A stretch of 64,000 bases of DNA, taken from positions 106,337 to 170,336 of the forward strand of contig NZ_LITU01000082.1 of the NCBI RefSeq assembly GCF_001280595.1, given 5' to 3'. Below, one piece after another: positions 62,606 to 64,000 of this stretch (positions are counted from its first letter, which is position 1; each line of letters begins with the position of its first letter). The DNA is from Paenibacillus xylanivorans. Lineage in GTDB: Bacteria > Bacillota > Bacilli > Paenibacillales > Paenibacillaceae. Below the pieces are notes generated by a model. It was not told the origin of the DNA, searched no databases, and saw only the letters and a program-made list of their open reading frames with translations. A program made the translations under genes and the position numbers.

Positions 62606-62667
62606 ATAATGTACCGTTTGATCCTTTTCGGACGAATTAAACATCGCATTGTGTTACAACGACTACG

Positions 62668-63966
62668 TTAGCCCACGTTTTCAATCAGCGCATTCAAACA
62701 TACCGCACCCTGTGCGCGCACATTGACCACAATAATTGGCGTATCCAACATGCCGTGCATCCAGGACATATATTCCTCTACCTTCTCGTTGGGAAGGATA
62801 GTGAGAATGACCCCTGCGAATCCACCGCCGTGTATACGGCAAGCGCCATCACCCAGATTTTGCAGATAATTTTCCGTCAGTGCCAGTGCGATGCCAATCT
62901 CCTGTTCCTTCACCGAACCGCTCTGATATACATTCTGGAGCCACTTCCATGAAGAATTCCCGGACGCCGTAATCAGATTCAGGAAATCAGCAAAACGTCC
63001 TTCGCGCAAGGCCTGCACCTGACCGTCCACCCGATTATTTTCCTCCAGGAAATGCAATGCACGTAGCACCGCACGATCCCCTGCTGCTTCACGTACCTGC
63101 TTGAGATTGGCGTAGATCGCCTCGGCTGTAATTTCACGGACATATTCGCTGCCCAGCGCCTTAGCAACCGCTCTCATCTCATAAGGCACAGCAGCGTAGT
63201 CTTCTGTCAGATCAGCATGATTCCCACCTGTGTTTACGATGACCAATGAGTAACCGTTTTGTTGGAAATCCCATTGTACAGGTTCAATGACAGGCTCCGC
63301 CGGATTTTCAAAATCAATCGCAATCAGCCCACCATAGGCACAAGCCATCTGATCCAGCAGACCGGACGGTTTATTCCAATAGTTGTTCTCCGCATACTGG
63401 CCAATCTTGGACATCACCACCACATCCAGCGTTCCTTCATTGTAGAAATGATTCAAGATCGTACAGATCAGCATCTCGAACGATGCCGACGAGCTCAGCC
63501 CCGATGCCGAGAACACATTACTGGAGATGTACGCCTGGAATCCGCCTACTTTGTATCCAAACTTACCAACTCCCGCAGCCATACCACGGATCAAGGCCGT
63601 AGTCCCATCGTCTTCTGCCTTCGGTGCCAGATCTGTGAGATCGATTACATATTTCTGCTCATAGCCTTCTGAATAAAAGGTAATCACCGAATCCGTCGTT
63701 GACGCAGCCACCGCAATCGTATCCAGCGTAATACTGCCCGCCAGCACCTTGCCATGGTTATGATCCGTATGGTTGCCCCCAATCTCACTGCGTCCAGCGG
63801 CACTGAATAGCTTGCTACCCTCTTGTACGCCAAAATACTGTTCGAATGATTCATTGAGCTTCGTGTAACGTGCCGTTTGATCTTCCAGTTGCTGCTGACC
63901 ATACATTTGGGCAAGCAACGTCTGGCCTGAAGTGGATTGGATCAGTTCCAGTGGTTGAGTGTTCAT
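62668..63966 (-). CDS. galK: Galactokinase (GHMP kinase family)
   Basis: 432 residues, somewhat longer than the usual 380-400. Galactokinase signature variant GRSEIGGNHTDHNHGKVL (about 58-75), GHMP ATP loop SSNVFSASGLSSSASFEML (about 149-167), and the third motif DGACRIHGGGFAGVILT near the C-terminus. Phosphorylates galactose at C1 in the Leloir pathway; the GGNHTDH variant is common in Firmicutes. AGGAGG lies 7 nt before the ATG. A terminator follows, so galE/galT, if linked, lie upstream beyond the window. It may use galactose freed by the GH4 enzyme. Confidence 0.88.
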   Translation of the reverse strand: MNTQPLELIQSTSGQTLLAQMYGQQQLEDQTARYTKLNESFEQYFGVQEGSKLFSAAGRSEIGGNHTDHNHGKVLAGSITLDTIAVAASTTDSVITFYSEGYEQKYVIDLTDLAPKAEDDGTTALIRGMAAGVGKFGYKVGGFQAYISSNVFSASGLSSSASFEMLICTILNHFYNEGTLDVVVMSKIGQYAENNYWNKPSGLLDQMACAYGGLIAIDFENPAEPVIEPVQWDFQQNGYSLVIVNTGGNHADLTEDYAAVPYEMRAVAKALGSEYVREITAEAIYANLKQVREAAGDRAVLRALHFLEENNRVDGQVQALREGRFADFLNLITASGNSSWKWLQNVYQSGSVKEQEIGIALALTENYLQNLGDGACRIHGGGFAGVILTILPNEKVEEYMSWMHGMLDTPIIVVNVRAQGAVCLNALIENVG

Positions 63967-64000
63967 TAATAATCCTCCTATGGGTATGAAGCATTTATTT

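Overview
The window reads as chromosome of a Gram-positive, endospore-forming, plant-polymer-degrading bacterium, most probably a Paenibacillus. This is inferred from gene content (a GerA-type germinant receptor operon, PL11 rhamnogalacturonan lyase, GH6-CBM3 cellulase, many sugar ABC importers with LacI/AraC regulators), strong AGGAGG-type ribosome binding sites, frequent TTG/GTG starts and moderate GC. No rRNA, tRNA, insertion sequence or prophage was recognised.

Layout. 1-171: the leader end of a type I-C CRISPR array that runs leftwards out of the window (one complete repeat, part of one spacer, and a leader with a promoter); no cas gene occurs anywhere in the window. 293-2650: amino-acid ABC importer. 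2783-4385: PadR regulator with two membrane proteins, with an operator lying inside its promoter. 4559-13466: lipoprotein, GH4 alpha-galactosidase, AraC regulator, PL11 lyase and GH6 cellulase, several with CcpA/cre-like sites. 14016-17272: a MacB/Ykn-like ABC efflux set. 17518-20845: two-component system with a membrane-anchored partner. 21050-24527: an ECF-like sigma factor and a large multidomain secreted protein.

25319-30932: phnD-C-E-E importer divergent from a cytoplasmic 5'-nucleotidase-like enzyme. 31028-34724: three-gene sugar-metabolism operon with a divergent AraC regulator. 34814-36500: VOC protein and WYL regulator. 36684-44858: a LacI regulon: lacI, an oxidoreductase-permease-permease-binding protein operon, and a secreted DUF4832-like protein interrupted by one in-frame amber codon. 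Five copies of the palindrome TTTGC[G/C]GCAAA (one with a mismatch) lie in the intergenic DNA of this locus only. 44980-46736: TetR regulator and quinone-oxidoreductase-type dehydrogenase sharing a long inverted repeat. 46796-50447: heterodimeric ABC exporter. 50716-53869: lipoprotein, NERD protein and hydroxyacid dehydrogenase. 54067-57825: gerB-gerA-gerC.

57970-61784 is an accessory, decaying region. It holds small membrane proteins, two broken minus-strand genes sharing a WXG100-like C-terminal half, and three related small lipoproteins. The pair [WXG-like remnant, minus / small lipoprotein, plus] occurs twice, which suggests a duplicated type VII secretion toxin/immunity-type module in decay. 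One lipoprotein is knocked out of frame by a single extra T in a T8 run inside its signal peptide. The window closes with a small membrane protein and a galactokinase-family gene.

The best candidates for something not yet described are the duplicated WXG/lipoprotein region, the TTTGC[G/C]GCAAA regulon with its amber-interrupted enzyme, and the symmetric 50-nt-spaced intergenic element at 10933-11116.
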